A DNA stretch of 61,920 nucleotides, taken from assembly GCA_964618975.1 (NCBI GenBank), contig CAZUDI010000020.1, positions 1-61,920 of the forward strand. Direction: 5' to 3'. This document shows positions 9,069 through 17,380 of this stretch, in pieces. How positions within the stretch are numbered: position 1 is the first letter of the stretch; each line of letters begins with the position of its first letter. A program made the translations under genes and the position numbers. The notes beneath the pieces were generated by a model. The model worked only from the letters and a program-made list of their open reading frames with translations, was not told where the DNA came from and made no database searches. The stretch comes from CAZUDI01 sp964618975 (lineage in GTDB: Bacteria; Desulfobacterota; Desulfomonilia; UBA1062).

Positions 9069-10108
9069 AAGATATTATTTATAATATCATCAAAACAGAG
9101 ACAAGCACTTTCTCCGTGACGCACATATCCGAGACACCCCCGCCCAAGCGTCATATCCGGGGCCAACTCGAAACCCAGGGCGTGCTGATTCTCCCGGCGG
9201 TGCCCCAGCAGCTCGGTCGCATCGTGCGGATGCACCCGCAGCGCACACCCGGGGTCCATCTGCGCCAGGGCGGATTGTGCCAGCATACGGTAGGCCCGCG
9301 CACGCAGCAGAAAGCCGAAGGCCGGATGATAGGGCCCCGCCCGCAGGTGACCGGGCGCCACGGGCGGTAGCCCCACCCGCAGGATCAGCGCCCCGGACGC
9401 CTTCAGCCGCAGGTAGGCGTACAGGGAGCGCTCCAGCGCCTCGTCGAGCCCCAGGGGGTGGTAGTCCCCCGCGACATGCCACGCCTCGAGCTCGGTGCCA
9501 CTCAACACCACCGTGGGGTAGATGCGCGCAGTCCCGGGCGCCAGTCCACAGGCCTTATCCACGCTCGCACGCAGGCTCGCCCGGTCTTCACCCGGGAGAC
9601 CGGGCATGAGCTGCAACCCGAGCCTGAGCCCGGCCTGCCGGATCAGGTCCGCGGACTTGAGCGTGTCGGCGGCGGTGTGCCCGCGCCGGCTGAGGGAGAG
9701 CACGTCGTCATCGAAGGACTGCGCGCCGAGCTCCAGCTCGACGAAACCGGCCTGCCTGAGCCGGACGAGACGTTCCTCATCCACCATGTCGGGGCGCGTG
9801 GAGGCCTTCAGTCCGTGTACGACGCCGTCTCTAACCAGGGAGGCGGCCACAGCGAGGTAGCGCTCGAGCTTTTCGTCATCCAGGCCGGTAAACGAGCCGC
9901 CATAGAAGGCCAGCAGGCGCGGGCGTAAGGCCGCATCGCGACAGTGGGCCAGGAAGGACTGCACGACCTCAGCGACGCGTTCCGGGGGCACGCTTCTGGC
10001 GAACTGGGTCTGGTCGCAGAAGACACAGCGCCCCGGGCACCCGAGGTGGGAAACGAAGACAGGGACTATGATGGGAGATAACCGAGGGATGTCAGAGACT
10101 CCTTGCAC
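9065..10108 (-). CDS. Elp3-like radical SAM protein
   Basis: Radical SAM enzyme with the CxxxCxxC cluster motif in GCPGRCVFCDQ near residue 30, which ligates the [4Fe-4S] cluster. The TIM-barrel strands that follow (FYGGSFTGLD, LKASTRPDMVDEE, ELGAQSFDDDVL, GLQLMPGLPGE) match the Elp3/YhcC-like branch, whose members include tRNA-modifying and uncharacterised proteins. The C-terminal third has no second domain that I can name. The start is uncertain: no ATG precedes the Cys motif in a sensible place, and I chose the GTG at 10,108, which overlaps the end of rnc by about 43 bp. The substrate is unknown. Confidence 0.82.
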   Translation of the reverse strand: MQGVSDIPRLSPIIVPVFVSHLGCPGRCVFCDQTQFARSVPPERVAEVVQSFLAHCRDAALRPRLLAFYGGSFTGLDDEKLERYLAVAASLVRDGVVHGLKASTRPDMVDEERLVRLRQAGFVELELGAQSFDDDVLSLSRRGHTAADTLKSADLIRQAGLRLGLQLMPGLPGEDRASLRASVDKACGLAPGTARIYPTVVLSGTELEAWHVAGDYHPLGLDEALERSLYAYLRLKASGALILRVGLPPVAPGHLRAGPYHPAFGFLLRARAYRMLAQSALAQMDPGCALRVHPHDATELLGHRRENQHALGFELAPDMTLGRGCLGYVRHGESACLCFDDIINNIL

Positions 10109-10758
10109 GCCATCTGCGACGCCATCTTCTTGCTGCGGCCTTCGCCGGCGCCCACGACCTCGCCGGCCAGCAAGACCTGGGCCACAAAGATCTTGTCGTG
10201 ATCGGGGCCCCGCTCGTCCACGATGAGGATCTCCGGCAGGCAGTGGTAGACGGACTGGCAGCACTCCAGGAGGGCCGACTTGTAGTCGGTGATCGAGATC
10301 TGGTCCATGGGGCCCAGCCAGCGGGTGATGTGGTCCTCCACCAGCGAGCAGACCACCTCGAAGGAGCTGTCCCGGAAGACCGCCCCCATGAGGGCCTCGA
10401 AGGCGTCCGCCAGGAGCGATGGTTTCAGGCGCCCCCCATCCAGTTCCTCGCCCTTACCCAGCCGCAGGTGCCCTCCGAGATCCATGGCCAGGGCGATGCG
10501 CGCGAGCGAGGCCTCGTTGATGATCTCGGCGCGGAACTTGGTGAGCCCGCCTTCGCGCTCCTGGGGAAATCGCAGAAAGAGCAGCCGGGTGACAGCGGCG
10601 TTGACCACCGTGTCACCCAGGAACTCGAGACGCTGATTGTCCCTGGCCCCGGCCTCCTTGTGCTCGTTGACGAAGGAGGTATGGGTCAGCGCCTCTTCCA
10701 GAAGGCCCCTGTCCCGGAAGACATACCCCAGACGCGCCTCCAGATCCTCATGCTCCAT
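10066..10758 (-). CDS. rnc: Ribonuclease III
   Basis: Double-strand-specific endoribonuclease for rRNA and mRNA processing. About 230 residues, the usual length. The signature NQRLEFLGDTVV lies near residue 40 and carries acidic catalytic residues; the second acidic cluster is in LADAFEALMGAVF. A dsRNA-binding domain occupies the last ~70 residues (TDYKSALLE ... GRSKKMASQMACKESL). The first signature residue after Asn is Gln instead of the common Glu. I chose the ATG at 10,758, which has GAGGGA about 8 bases upstream and overlaps the surE stop by 11 bp; a TTG at 10,773 is the alternative. Coupled with surE and the radical SAM gene. Confidence 0.95.
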   Translation of the reverse strand: MEHEDLEARLGYVFRDRGLLEEALTHTSFVNEHKEAGARDNQRLEFLGDTVVNAAVTRLLFLRFPQEREGGLTKFRAEIINEASLARIALAMDLGGHLRLGKGEELDGGRLKPSLLADAFEALMGAVFRDSSFEVVCSLVEDHITRWLGPMDQISITDYKSALLECCQSVYHCLPEILIVDERGPDHDKIFVAQVLLAGEVVGAGEGRSKKMASQMACKESLTSLGYLPS

Positions 10759-11518
10759 ACAACAGTCCCTCAAAATCCATATCGATCATCTGGCTCTGTG
10801 CGATGCACTCGAGCTTGTAGTGGATGGGCGTGATCGAGATCATCCCGTGCTGCAGACACACCGCGTCCGTATCCTCGGCCTCGTCCATGATGCGGGTCAG
10901 CCCCGCCTGCCAGTAATAGGTCATGCCCCGGGGATCCTCGCGCTTGACGAAGCGGTCCACGATGCGAGAGTCCCCCTGCCTGGTCACGCGCACACCCCGA
11001 ATCTCCTCCAGGGGCAGCGAGGGACAGTTCACATTGAGGGCGAAGGGTAAGGGCCGGCTGCGTGCGGCCAGAAGATTTGCCAGGCGCGCCCCGAAGATGC
11101 TGGCGGCCATGTAATCGGGGTTGAAGTAGTTGTTCACCGACAGGGCCAGACCCGGGAATCCCAGGATGAGGGCCTCGGTGGCGGCCGAGACCGTGCCGGA
11201 ATACAGCACGTTGATGCCCACGTTCTCGCCCTTGTTGATGCCGGAGATTACCACGTCGGGCGGGGGGTCCATGATGCAGGAGGTGCCCACCTTCACGCAG
11301 TCGGCGGGCGAGCCGGTGATACCGTAGCCGTAGAACTCGCCGGAGCGGTGGATCGGGATCACCTTGATGGGGTCGGCGATCGTGATCGTGTGCCCCACGG
11401 CGGACTGCTCCGTGACCGGGGCGATCACCACCACCTCGCCCACCTTCTCGAGCTCGCGCTTGATGGCGGCCAGCCCCTGGGCGTAAATACCGTCGTCATT
11501 GGTCAGAAGAAATCGCAT
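10748..11518 (-). CDS. surE: 5'/3'-nucleotidase SurE
   Basis: Survival protein SurE, a metal-dependent nucleoside monophosphate phosphatase. 256 residues, typical length. It begins MRFLLTNDDGIYAQG, with the metal-binding TNDDG motif. The family signatures SGINKGENVGINVLYSGTV and SPADCVKVG are intact. The start is the ATG at 11,518 because the family always begins within a few residues of the NDDG motif. The stop codon overlaps the rnc start. In this block surE, rnc, the radical SAM gene and the HDOD gene follow each other with overlaps, which indicates one transcript. Confidence 0.96.
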   Translation of the reverse strand: MRFLLTNDDGIYAQGLAAIKRELEKVGEVVVIAPVTEQSAVGHTITIADPIKVIPIHRSGEFYGYGITGSPADCVKVGTSCIMDPPPDVVISGINKGENVGINVLYSGTVSAATEALILGFPGLALSVNNYFNPDYMAASIFGARLANLLAARSRPLPFALNVNCPSLPLEEIRGVRVTRQGDSRIVDRFVKREDPRGMTYYWQAGLTRIMDEAEDTDAVCLQHGMISITPIHYKLECIAQSQMIDMDFEGLLYGA

Positions 11519-11603
11519 AGGGTCTTTTCTATCCTCCTCCCGATCCAGATGCAAGGACCAAGAGGGCCGCACCCACGGGTGGCGCCTCGAAGGGGAAAGG
11601 CCT

Positions 11604-12110
11604 TCAGTCCAGAATATAGCGGAAATGTCCCGTGATCCTCAGCTCTCCCGCCCCCAGGGACGCCTCCTGGGGATCGAAGGGGCTGGCGTCCTCGATCGCC
11701 CGGCGCGCGCACTCGTCGAGATCCCTGTCGCCGGAAGAAGACACAATGGCAAGCTGCCCCAGGCCTCCCGCGGGGTCCACCACAAAAACGATGCTCACCG
11801 TACCCTGGCTGCCACGGGCGATCGCCGCGGCGGGATAGTCCCCCCAGACCGCGAAGATGCGCGCCTTGAGCCGGTAGAGGTAGTCGGGGCTCACCTGGCC
11901 CTCGACGTCGAAGGAAAGACTGTCTTCCTCGTCCCGGGGGGGCTCGGGCTCTTCAATCGGCAGCGGCGGGAGATCCTCCGAACTAAGCCCCACACTGTAC
12001 ATGTCCGCACCTTGCCGCCCCTCAGGCGCAAGAATTTGCCACGGCAGGGAGAACAGGGCAGCGTGCAGACCCAGCGACACGACCAGACAGAGCACGAGCC
12101 TGAATTTCAT
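11604..12110 (-). CDS. TonB-family C-terminal domain protein
   Basis: A 168-residue envelope protein. Residues 5-25 form a single N-terminal membrane anchor (LVLCLVVSLGLHAALFSLPW), followed by a short Pro/Glu-rich periplasmic linker (PPLPIEEPEPPRDEE) and a TonB-like C-terminal domain (YLYRLKARIFAVWGDYP, GTVSIVFVVDPAGGLGQL, SSSGDRDLDECARRAIEDASPF). This suggests energy transduction to an outer-membrane receptor or a related envelope role. No exbB/exbD or receptor gene is nearby, so the partner is unknown. The linker is much shorter than in classical TonB. It is 85 bp upstream of the surE start on the same strand. Confidence 0.85.
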   Translation of the reverse strand: MKFRLVLCLVVSLGLHAALFSLPWQILAPEGRQGADMYSVGLSSEDLPPLPIEEPEPPRDEEDSLSFDVEGQVSPDYLYRLKARIFAVWGDYPAAAIARGSQGTVSIVFVVDPAGGLGQLAIVSSSGDRDLDECARRAIEDASPFDPQEASLGAGELRITGHFRYILD

Positions 12111-12166
12111 GCCCCATCAAAGACAGCCCCGGGGGGCCTCTGTCAAGGAAAGAATGTCCCGATCCG

Positions 12167-13336
12167 CTAGGGCTGTGAACTGAGCCACGCCCTGATCTTG
12201 GCCTGCGTCTCCGGCCAGTCGCCATCCAGGCGTTCCTTCAAAAAACAGGCGTAGAGGCTGTCGAAGAGCTGCAGACCGGTCTCCATGAGGCTCATGCGCT
12301 CGAAGAAGACCGCCTCCTTCTCCAGGGCCGGATCGGTGATCTCGTCCCTTTCGATGGTCACCGCCGGACAGGCAAAGGAGCCGAAGGCGAAGATGTCCGC
12401 CTTGAGAACCATCTTCCAGCGGAAATCGCCGCGCTCGAAATACAGCACCCCCTCCACGATGTTCTTGCCGTCCAGGATCGCCTGGCGCGCCTCGGAAAAG
12501 TCCTTCTGCGGGCCGATGATGGAGCTCTTGCGGATCCCCTCTTCGCGCTCCTCCACCAGCACGAAGCGGTCATACAGGAAGGCGGCGAAACGCTCGCCCT
12601 TTTCCAGGGGACCCTCCTGGTCCACCGTGTAGGTGGAGACCCCCTTGCTGCTGCGGTACACCAGCCAGAGCAGAAAATCCCAGCCGACCCAGCGGTTTTC
12701 GCGGATCTGGCTGAGGACGTCCTTGGAGGAGGCCTGGTTGGCACGCATGAGCGCGGGGTGCAGCTCCTCGTCGAGCACCAGCTGGGCGCGGCTCACGGGA
12801 TGGATGGGCACGAGCCTAAGGCCTTCGAAGGTGCCGGAGAACTCCTCCTCCACGAGTTCGAGGGTCTTGGTGCTGATGTTGGCCACGGTCACGACCTTGG
12901 TGAGCGTGTTCCAGAGTATGTCCACCGTGGAGGGGGTGGGAAGGGTGCGCGCCAGAAGCGCGGCGTGGATGTTCTCACGGATCTCTACCCGGCGCATCAC
13001 CGGTACGCGCTTGAGCGCGGGACGCGCCGCCAGCCACTGCTCGCATTCCTGGCTGACCATATTCTTCAGCAACGCGGCGGGCACCTTGCGCTGATCCCGG
13101 CGCAGGCTGAAGGCCAGAAAGTGGTCATGCCTGAAGGCGCGCTCGTCCGTAAAATCGGCGTTCGTGGCGTCGTCCTGCCTGACCCAACCCACCGAGGTCT
13201 CGTCGGGCACCTCGTCGATGGGCTCGAAACGCCGCTGATGCAGCTGCCGGCCCACCCAGGCCGCCAGATCGCCCGCCGGCGGATCACCCTGGACCTGGTA
13301 TTGATAGATGCTGACCGTATTCGACATGATCCCCAT
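12167..13336 (-). CDS. rdgC: RdgC-like recombination-associated protein
   Basis: About 389 residues resembling RdgC, a ring-shaped DNA-binding protein that restrains RecA. Recognisable parts are the GWV segment after the first ~40 residues, a basic FSLRRDQRKVPAALLKN helix, a RTLPTPSTVDILWNT region and TFEGLRLVPIHP. It is longer than the ~300 residues of enterobacterial RdgC, the excess being in the C-terminal half. I chose the ATG at 13,336 because AGGGGAG lies about 6 bases upstream; a second ATG three codons on is possible. The family assignment rests on pattern resemblance and is good but not certain. Confidence 0.75.
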   Translation of the reverse strand: MGIMSNTVSIYQYQVQGDPPAGDLAAWVGRQLHQRRFEPIDEVPDETSVGWVRQDDATNADFTDERAFRHDHFLAFSLRRDQRKVPAALLKNMVSQECEQWLAARPALKRVPVMRRVEIRENIHAALLARTLPTPSTVDILWNTLTKVVTVANISTKTLELVEEEFSGTFEGLRLVPIHPVSRAQLVLDEELHPALMRANQASSKDVLSQIRENRWVGWDFLLWLVYRSSKGVSTYTVDQEGPLEKGERFAAFLYDRFVLVEEREEGIRKSSIIGPQKDFSEARQAILDGKNIVEGVLYFERGDFRWKMVLKADIFAFGSFACPAVTIERDEITDPALEKEAVFFERMSLMETGLQLFDSLYACFLKERLDGDWPETQAKIRAWLSSQP

Positions 13337-13525
13337 AGGTTCTCCCCTTCTCTCACAGACATTACCCCCTGGGCGCACTCGCAACCCCCTGCACGCGGCA
13401 GGCGACCGAACCAAAGCTTGTCGTCCGGCACAGCGGACCCGAAGATATACCCGGGAGTTTTTCGGACTTACACCAAAGATCCTGCGCGGGCAACCGGGAA
13501 ATGCACCCCCCCGGGGCAAGCGCGG

Positions 13526-13978
13526 CTATTTCAGGAGGGTGCGCAGCACGTCCTCGGCGCCCACGATCCCCACCAGCCGGCCGGACTCCAGCACCGGCAG
13601 CGTGTGGAACTTGCGATCCACCATCAGAGATGCGACCTCTTCGATGGTGGTCTCGGGATCGACGCTGACGGGGTTGGGCGTCATGGCCTCCCGCACCGTC
13701 AGGGCGGTGATCTTGCGGAATTCCTTTTCCAGGTGTTTGCCGGAACTCAAGGGGATGAAGCCGTCCAGCAGGCTGAAGAACGACGGCAGGGGAATGTTCT
13801 TCTGCTGTTCGATCAGATCGCTGCGACAGAGGATGCCCACCACCTGGGATGCATCATTCACCACGGGGATCCCGTTGATGTGGTGCTCGAGCAGCAGTCT
13901 GACCGCCTCCATGATCTCCGCCCCTTGGGCGACGGTGATCACCTCCGTGCTCATGATGTCCCGGACCTTCTGCGACAT
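13526..13978 (-). CDS. CBS-domain pair protein
   Basis: A stand-alone 150-residue protein with two CBS motifs that form one Bateman module. The first (VRDIMSTEVITVAQGAEIMEA, then HHINGIPVVND) spans about residues 5-60, and the second (VREAMTPNPVSVDPETTIEEVA, then KFHTLPVLE) about 90-148. Such modules usually bind adenine nucleotides and act as energy sensors, but the partner is unknown. The insert between the repeats (LPSFFSLLDGFIPLSSGKHLEKEF) is typical of the family in this phylum. It is separated from rdgC by about 190 bp and begins 30 bp after the HEAT-REC gene stop. Confidence 0.9.
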   Translation of the reverse strand: MSQKVRDIMSTEVITVAQGAEIMEAVRLLLEHHINGIPVVNDASQVVGILCRSDLIEQQKNIPLPSFFSLLDGFIPLSSGKHLEKEFRKITALTVREAMTPNPVSVDPETTIEEVASLMVDRKFHTLPVLESGRLVGIVGAEDVLRTLLK

Positions 13979-14008
13979 GGCCTCCCCCTCTCTTACGGCC
14001 GCCTAGCC

Positions 14009-15604
14009 TTACTGCAATGGAAGCATCCTGCGGATGAGCGCCTGCAGCCTTTCGGCGGCAAAGGGTTTCTGGAGAAAATCATCCACGCCCGCCTTGCGGG
14101 CCAGCTCCACCTGGGAGCGTTCGGACTCGGTGGTGACCATCACCGTCGGGGTGCGGGAAAAGGCGGGGTTCTCCCGGAGCTTGCGGGTGAACTCGATCCC
14201 GTCCATGACCGGCATGTTCATGTCGGTGATGATCAGGTCATAGGGATCCTCTGTTTGCAAGCGCTCCAGTCCCTCCTGCCCGTTGCCGGCCGTGTCGACC
14301 TCGCAGCCTATGGCCGAGGCCGCCCCGCGGTAGAAATTCAGCATGGCGCGGGAATCGTCCACGGCGAGGATGCGCCAGCTGCCCACAACGGCTGCCGGTA
14401 TCGGGATCCGCAGGGCGTCAGCCGCCTCGGCTTCGCCCATGGCTTCGAGTTTCCCCGCAAAGATCTCGCGCAGCTCCGGGTCGGTGGACTGCCCGAGGGC
14501 CTGCAGCAGGGCGTCGATCACCTGAGCGCCGGCCTCAAAGAGGGCCTCGAAGATCACCAGGGCCCGGGAGGCCACGACCGCGCGCACGATGCGCCCGCCC
14601 TGGGAGGCGTCCCCCAGCACGACGCGCCGGATGTCGTCGGCGATGGTGGGGTTGAGCTGCCCGTCCAGGGAAGAGATCACGGCCATGAGCACCATCTCCT
14701 CCGTCTCCCGCAGGGCGTCGGTCAGACACACCAACCCCTTCATGGACTTCGCCGTGCCCAGGGCCTCGTAGATCGCGAAGCGCACGTTGAGATCTCCGGC
14801 CAGGCCCTTGTCTAAGGCCTTGACCAGCACGGCGGCGGCCTCCCGCGTTCCGATCAGGCCCAGCACATTGGCCGCCATGATGCGGGCATCCACATCGTCG
14901 CGGGCGAGGATGTCCTCCAGGTACGGCAGGGAAGGCGCGCCGAGGCGCGCGAGCTCCTGCTGAATCACCCGCCTGGCCGTGGGGTTGCGGTGGTGGATGC
15001 GGGAGACGAGGAAGGCCACGGACGGCTCGTCACCCAGCTCACCCAGGGCCCAGACGGCCTTGGCCGTATGCAGGGTGCAGTCCTCGTAGCACTCGTCGGC
15101 CTCCGCCGCGGACACGATGTCGCAGAGCGCCTGCCGCGCGGAAAAATCCCGGTAGCGGCCGATCATCTCCACACTCAGGGAGGCGATCAGGGCCTCCTCG
15201 TGGTGCATGTAGGCCCGGAACAACTCCAGGGCCTCGTCGGGCTGCATGCGGGCCAGGGCCGAGAGCGCCGCAAACAGCCGCCGCACGTCCGACCTCTCCC
15301 CGGCCAGGCGCACCAGGGGGGGCACCGCCTGGTGGAAGCCGTTCTCGCCCGCCACCTCGATGCACAAATCCCGCACCGCCGGGGTGCCGGAGACGATCCC
15401 CTCGACGGTGGCCGTCTCGCTCATGGAGAGCAGGGCCCGCAGGGTATTGACGATGACATAGATCACCGCATCGTTGCCGGCAAGCTCCTCCATCAGGGAA
15501 AAGAGGTATGGGACGGCCTCGAGCTTGCCGCCCTCCCTGATCTCCCCGAGCAGTGTGATCTGGTCGACAAAGTCCTTCTGGGGAAAATCCTTGAGGATAT
15601 CCAT
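14009..15604 (-). CDS. HEAT-repeat protein with C-terminal receiver domain
   Basis: A 531-residue cytoplasmic protein. The first ~390 residues are a helical solenoid of HEAT/PBS-like repeats (SLMEELAGNDAVIYVIVNTL, AVWALGELGDEPSVAFLVSR, LGLIGTREAAAVLVKALD), a protein-interaction scaffold. From about residue 405 a complete CheY-like receiver follows (ILAVDDSRAMLNFYRGAA, phosphoacceptor D461 in IITDMNMPVMDG, the conserved Thr/Lys in MVTTES and LQKPF). The following gene encodes a CheX-type phosphatase 11 bp away, so the two probably form a signalling pair in which CheX acts on this or other receivers. This pairing is an inference from position. Confidence 0.9.
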   Translation of the reverse strand: MDILKDFPQKDFVDQITLLGEIREGGKLEAVPYLFSLMEELAGNDAVIYVIVNTLRALLSMSETATVEGIVSGTPAVRDLCIEVAGENGFHQAVPPLVRLAGERSDVRRLFAALSALARMQPDEALELFRAYMHHEEALIASLSVEMIGRYRDFSARQALCDIVSAAEADECYEDCTLHTAKAVWALGELGDEPSVAFLVSRIHHRNPTARRVIQQELARLGAPSLPYLEDILARDDVDARIMAANVLGLIGTREAAAVLVKALDKGLAGDLNVRFAIYEALGTAKSMKGLVCLTDALRETEEMVLMAVISSLDGQLNPTIADDIRRVVLGDASQGGRIVRAVVASRALVIFEALFEAGAQVIDALLQALGQSTDPELREIFAGKLEAMGEAEAADALRIPIPAAVVGSWRILAVDDSRAMLNFYRGAASAIGCEVDTAGNGQEGLERLQTEDPYDLIITDMNMPVMDGIEFTRKLRENPAFSRTPTVMVTTESERSQVELARKAGVDDFLQKPFAAERLQALIRRMLPLQ

Positions 15605-15615
15605 GACACCCCCTG

Positions 15616-16074
15616 TTACTGGAAGAAGACCTCGATCGTAAACTCGCCCTGGTCCGTCGTGAAGGGAATGGCCATGATGGGGTGGTTGGTGATGTGGGTG
15701 ATGGTATGGCCCTTGCCGGTGATAACCGTGGGGATGGCGGCCTTGAGCGATTTGCCCATGGTCTCGAGCTTCTGGCGGGCCTGGCCCGAGATCATGTTGG
15801 CGATCTCGCCCACGGCGTCCTGCACCTCGTCATTGAGCTCCGTCATCTCTTCGCCGAACATGTTCGAGACCACCGCGAGGATACACTGCTCGGTGAAGCT
15901 CACGGAGATGGTCCCGCTCGCCTGACCGGTCAGCCCGATCACACCCGACACGTCGCCCCTGGCGATCTTGTCCTTCTTGAGAAAGGGTTTGCCCACCGTC
16001 ACCTTGGTGAATGCCATGGTCTCAAGTACATGGAGAGTTGCCTCGATAAACGGGTTAATCAGCTGTACGTCCAT
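15616..16074 (-). CDS. cheX: Chemotaxis phosphatase CheX family protein
   Basis: A 152-residue protein of the CheC/CheX/FliY class, which dephosphorylates CheY-like receivers. The catalytic pattern Glu-x-x-Asn is present in AVGEIANMISGQARQKL, and the preceding SFTEQCILAVVSNMFGEEM and the final AIPFTTDQGEFTIEVFF strand are typical. No flagellar or methyl-accepting gene lies nearby, so it may serve a non-chemotactic phosphorelay. It is transcribed first in a pair with the HEAT-receiver gene 11 bp downstream. The start at 16,074 gives the normal family N-terminus. Confidence 0.9.
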   Translation of the reverse strand: MDVQLINPFIEATLHVLETMAFTKVTVGKPFLKKDKIARGDVSGVIGLTGQASGTISVSFTEQCILAVVSNMFGEEMTELNDEVQDAVGEIANMISGQARQKLETMGKSLKAAIPTVITGKGHTITHITNHPIMAIPFTTDQGEFTIEVFFQ

Positions 16075-16305
16075 ATCTCCCTCGCGTTCACGTAGTGCCT
16101 TCTCTAGGCAGTTCTCCCTTCGTATCGGCGAAGTGGTCCGTAAGGATTAATCAATTATCGGCATCTCGCCTCACCCTGTCTCACTTTAATGATAATGGAT
16201 GGTCACGGGGAAATGTCAACACTTCCCCCATCGGCCACCGGGTCTTTCAGACAGACCTAATGCTGGGAGACCCCCGAGCCGATACAACCAGGGGAGGTAC
16301 CGGGA

Positions 16306-16851
16306 ATGAGAAGGCACACTTGCATGCTGCTCGCCATCCTTGCGGCCGCAGTCTTGCTCTTCGCGACGGCAGTATCCGCGTCCGATGCCCTGACAGACCT
16401 GCGCCGCCAGGCCGAAGACGGGGACGCCGAGGCCCAGTTCACCCTGGGGCTCACCTATGCCACCGGCCAGGGGGTGCCGCAGGACTACCGGGCCGCCGCG
16501 GCCTGGATCCGCAAGTCCGCCGAACAGGGCAAGGACTATGCCCAGGACTACCTCGGCACCATGTATGAAGAGGGCAAGGGCGTGCCCCGGGACTATGCCA
16601 TTGCCGCGGACTTCTACCTCAAGGCCGCCAACATGGGCAACGCCAACGCCCAGGAGCACCTGGGCCAGCTCTATACCTTCGGCCGCGGGACACCCCAGAA
16701 CTTCGTAATCGCCTACATGTGGCTGAGCCTGGCCGCATCCAAGGGCAACGCCCGCGCCGTGATGCTCAGGACCGAGCTCGAACGGCTCATGCCGCCTGCC
16801 GACATCAACGCCGCCCGCAAGCTGGCCGAGGAGTGGCAGCCCTTCCCCTGA
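16306..16851 (+). CDS. Secreted Sel1-repeat (TPR-like) protein
   Basis: A 181-residue protein with a signal peptide (MRRHTCMLLAILAAAVLLF, probable cleavage after VSAS near residue 26). Three to four Sel1-like repeats follow with the AxxxLGxxYxxGxGVPxDYxxAxxW pattern: QFTLGLTYATGQGVPQDY, DYLGTMYEEGKGVPRDY, EHLGQLYTFGRGTPQNF. These form a helical scaffold for protein contacts, presumably in the periplasm. It is preceded by GGGAGGTACCGGGA and stands alone between divergent cheX and the tRNA-Sec gene. Confidence 0.92.
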   Translation: MRRHTCMLLAILAAAVLLFATAVSASDALTDLRRQAEDGDAEAQFTLGLTYATGQGVPQDYRAAAAWIRKSAEQGKDYAQDYLGTMYEEGKGVPRDYAIAADFYLKAANMGNANAQEHLGQLYTFGRGTPQNFVIAYMWLSLAASKGNARAVMLRTELERLMPPADINAARKLAEEWQPFP

Positions 16852-16906
16852 GCTCACCCCCTCAATCCGTTTGATCTTTGCCCCCCGCTCATGCTATGAA
16901 CATGGC

Positions 16907-17003
16907 GGAAGCGGTCGGGCTCTGGTGGGTCCCCCGGACTTCAAATCCGGTGTGGGGTGCGGCGAGCGTCCCGGGTGGGTTCGATTCCCATGCGCTTCCG
17001 CCA
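16907..17003 (+). tRNA. selC: tRNA-Sec (anticodon UCA)
   Basis: A 97-base selenocysteine tRNA with the 3' CCA encoded. The acceptor stem GGAAGCG pairs with CGCTTCC, with an eighth G-U pair possible, as expected for the extended Sec acceptor. The anticodon stem-loop CCGGA-CTTCAAA-TCCGG has anticodon TCA at 16,941-16,943. A long GC-rich variable arm and a T arm with GGTTCGATTCC follow, and the discriminator base is G. This shows that the organism inserts selenocysteine at UGA codons. Confidence 0.96.
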
Positions 17004-17380
17004 TAAAACCGCATTACGCATTAATCCTGGGTTGCTCACCCAACAATTCGTTCCACATAGGTTTTCTGGAACGATCGTTCTGAAATCATGTATGATAAAA
17101 TATCAAATCTCCCGCCCTGCCTTTCTGGAAAGGTGTCAGATCACCTCCCCATCACAACATTCGGCGGCGATTCCATTTCTCCCCGACAATCATCCGGCCA
17201 CCGCAAACAAATCGGGGTCCCCTGCAGGGCTGGTTCGGATTCCGTCCGGGGACGGATAGGGATTGACAGGCCGATTATCTTCTGTTACCGAATATATTCG
17301 GTGATGTTGTTCGGTGAACATGTTCGCCTTCCAAGGCAACGAATATTCCCGACTGCCAAATAACGCATCAGGAGGTTGGA
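17004..17380. other. Intergenic region between tRNA-Sec and the enoate reductase
   Basis: No gene is seen. It holds a 12-bp palindrome GAACGATCGTTC at 17,069-17,080, a TTGACA hexamer at 17,263-17,268 and the 16-bp operator described separately. The coding strand becomes AT-richer than the surrounding genes here, as expected for a promoter region. Confidence 0.6.
17287..17302. promoter_or_regulatory. Perfect 16-bp palindrome, probable TetR operator
   Basis: ACCGAATATATTCGGT is a perfect inverted repeat about 80 bp before the start of the flavin enoate reductase and just downstream of a TTGACA box, so a bound repressor would block transcription. A related sequence (ACCGGAATATATCGCT) lies in the promoter of the TetR gene that follows the reductase, suggesting that this regulator binds both. 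Confidence 0.6.
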
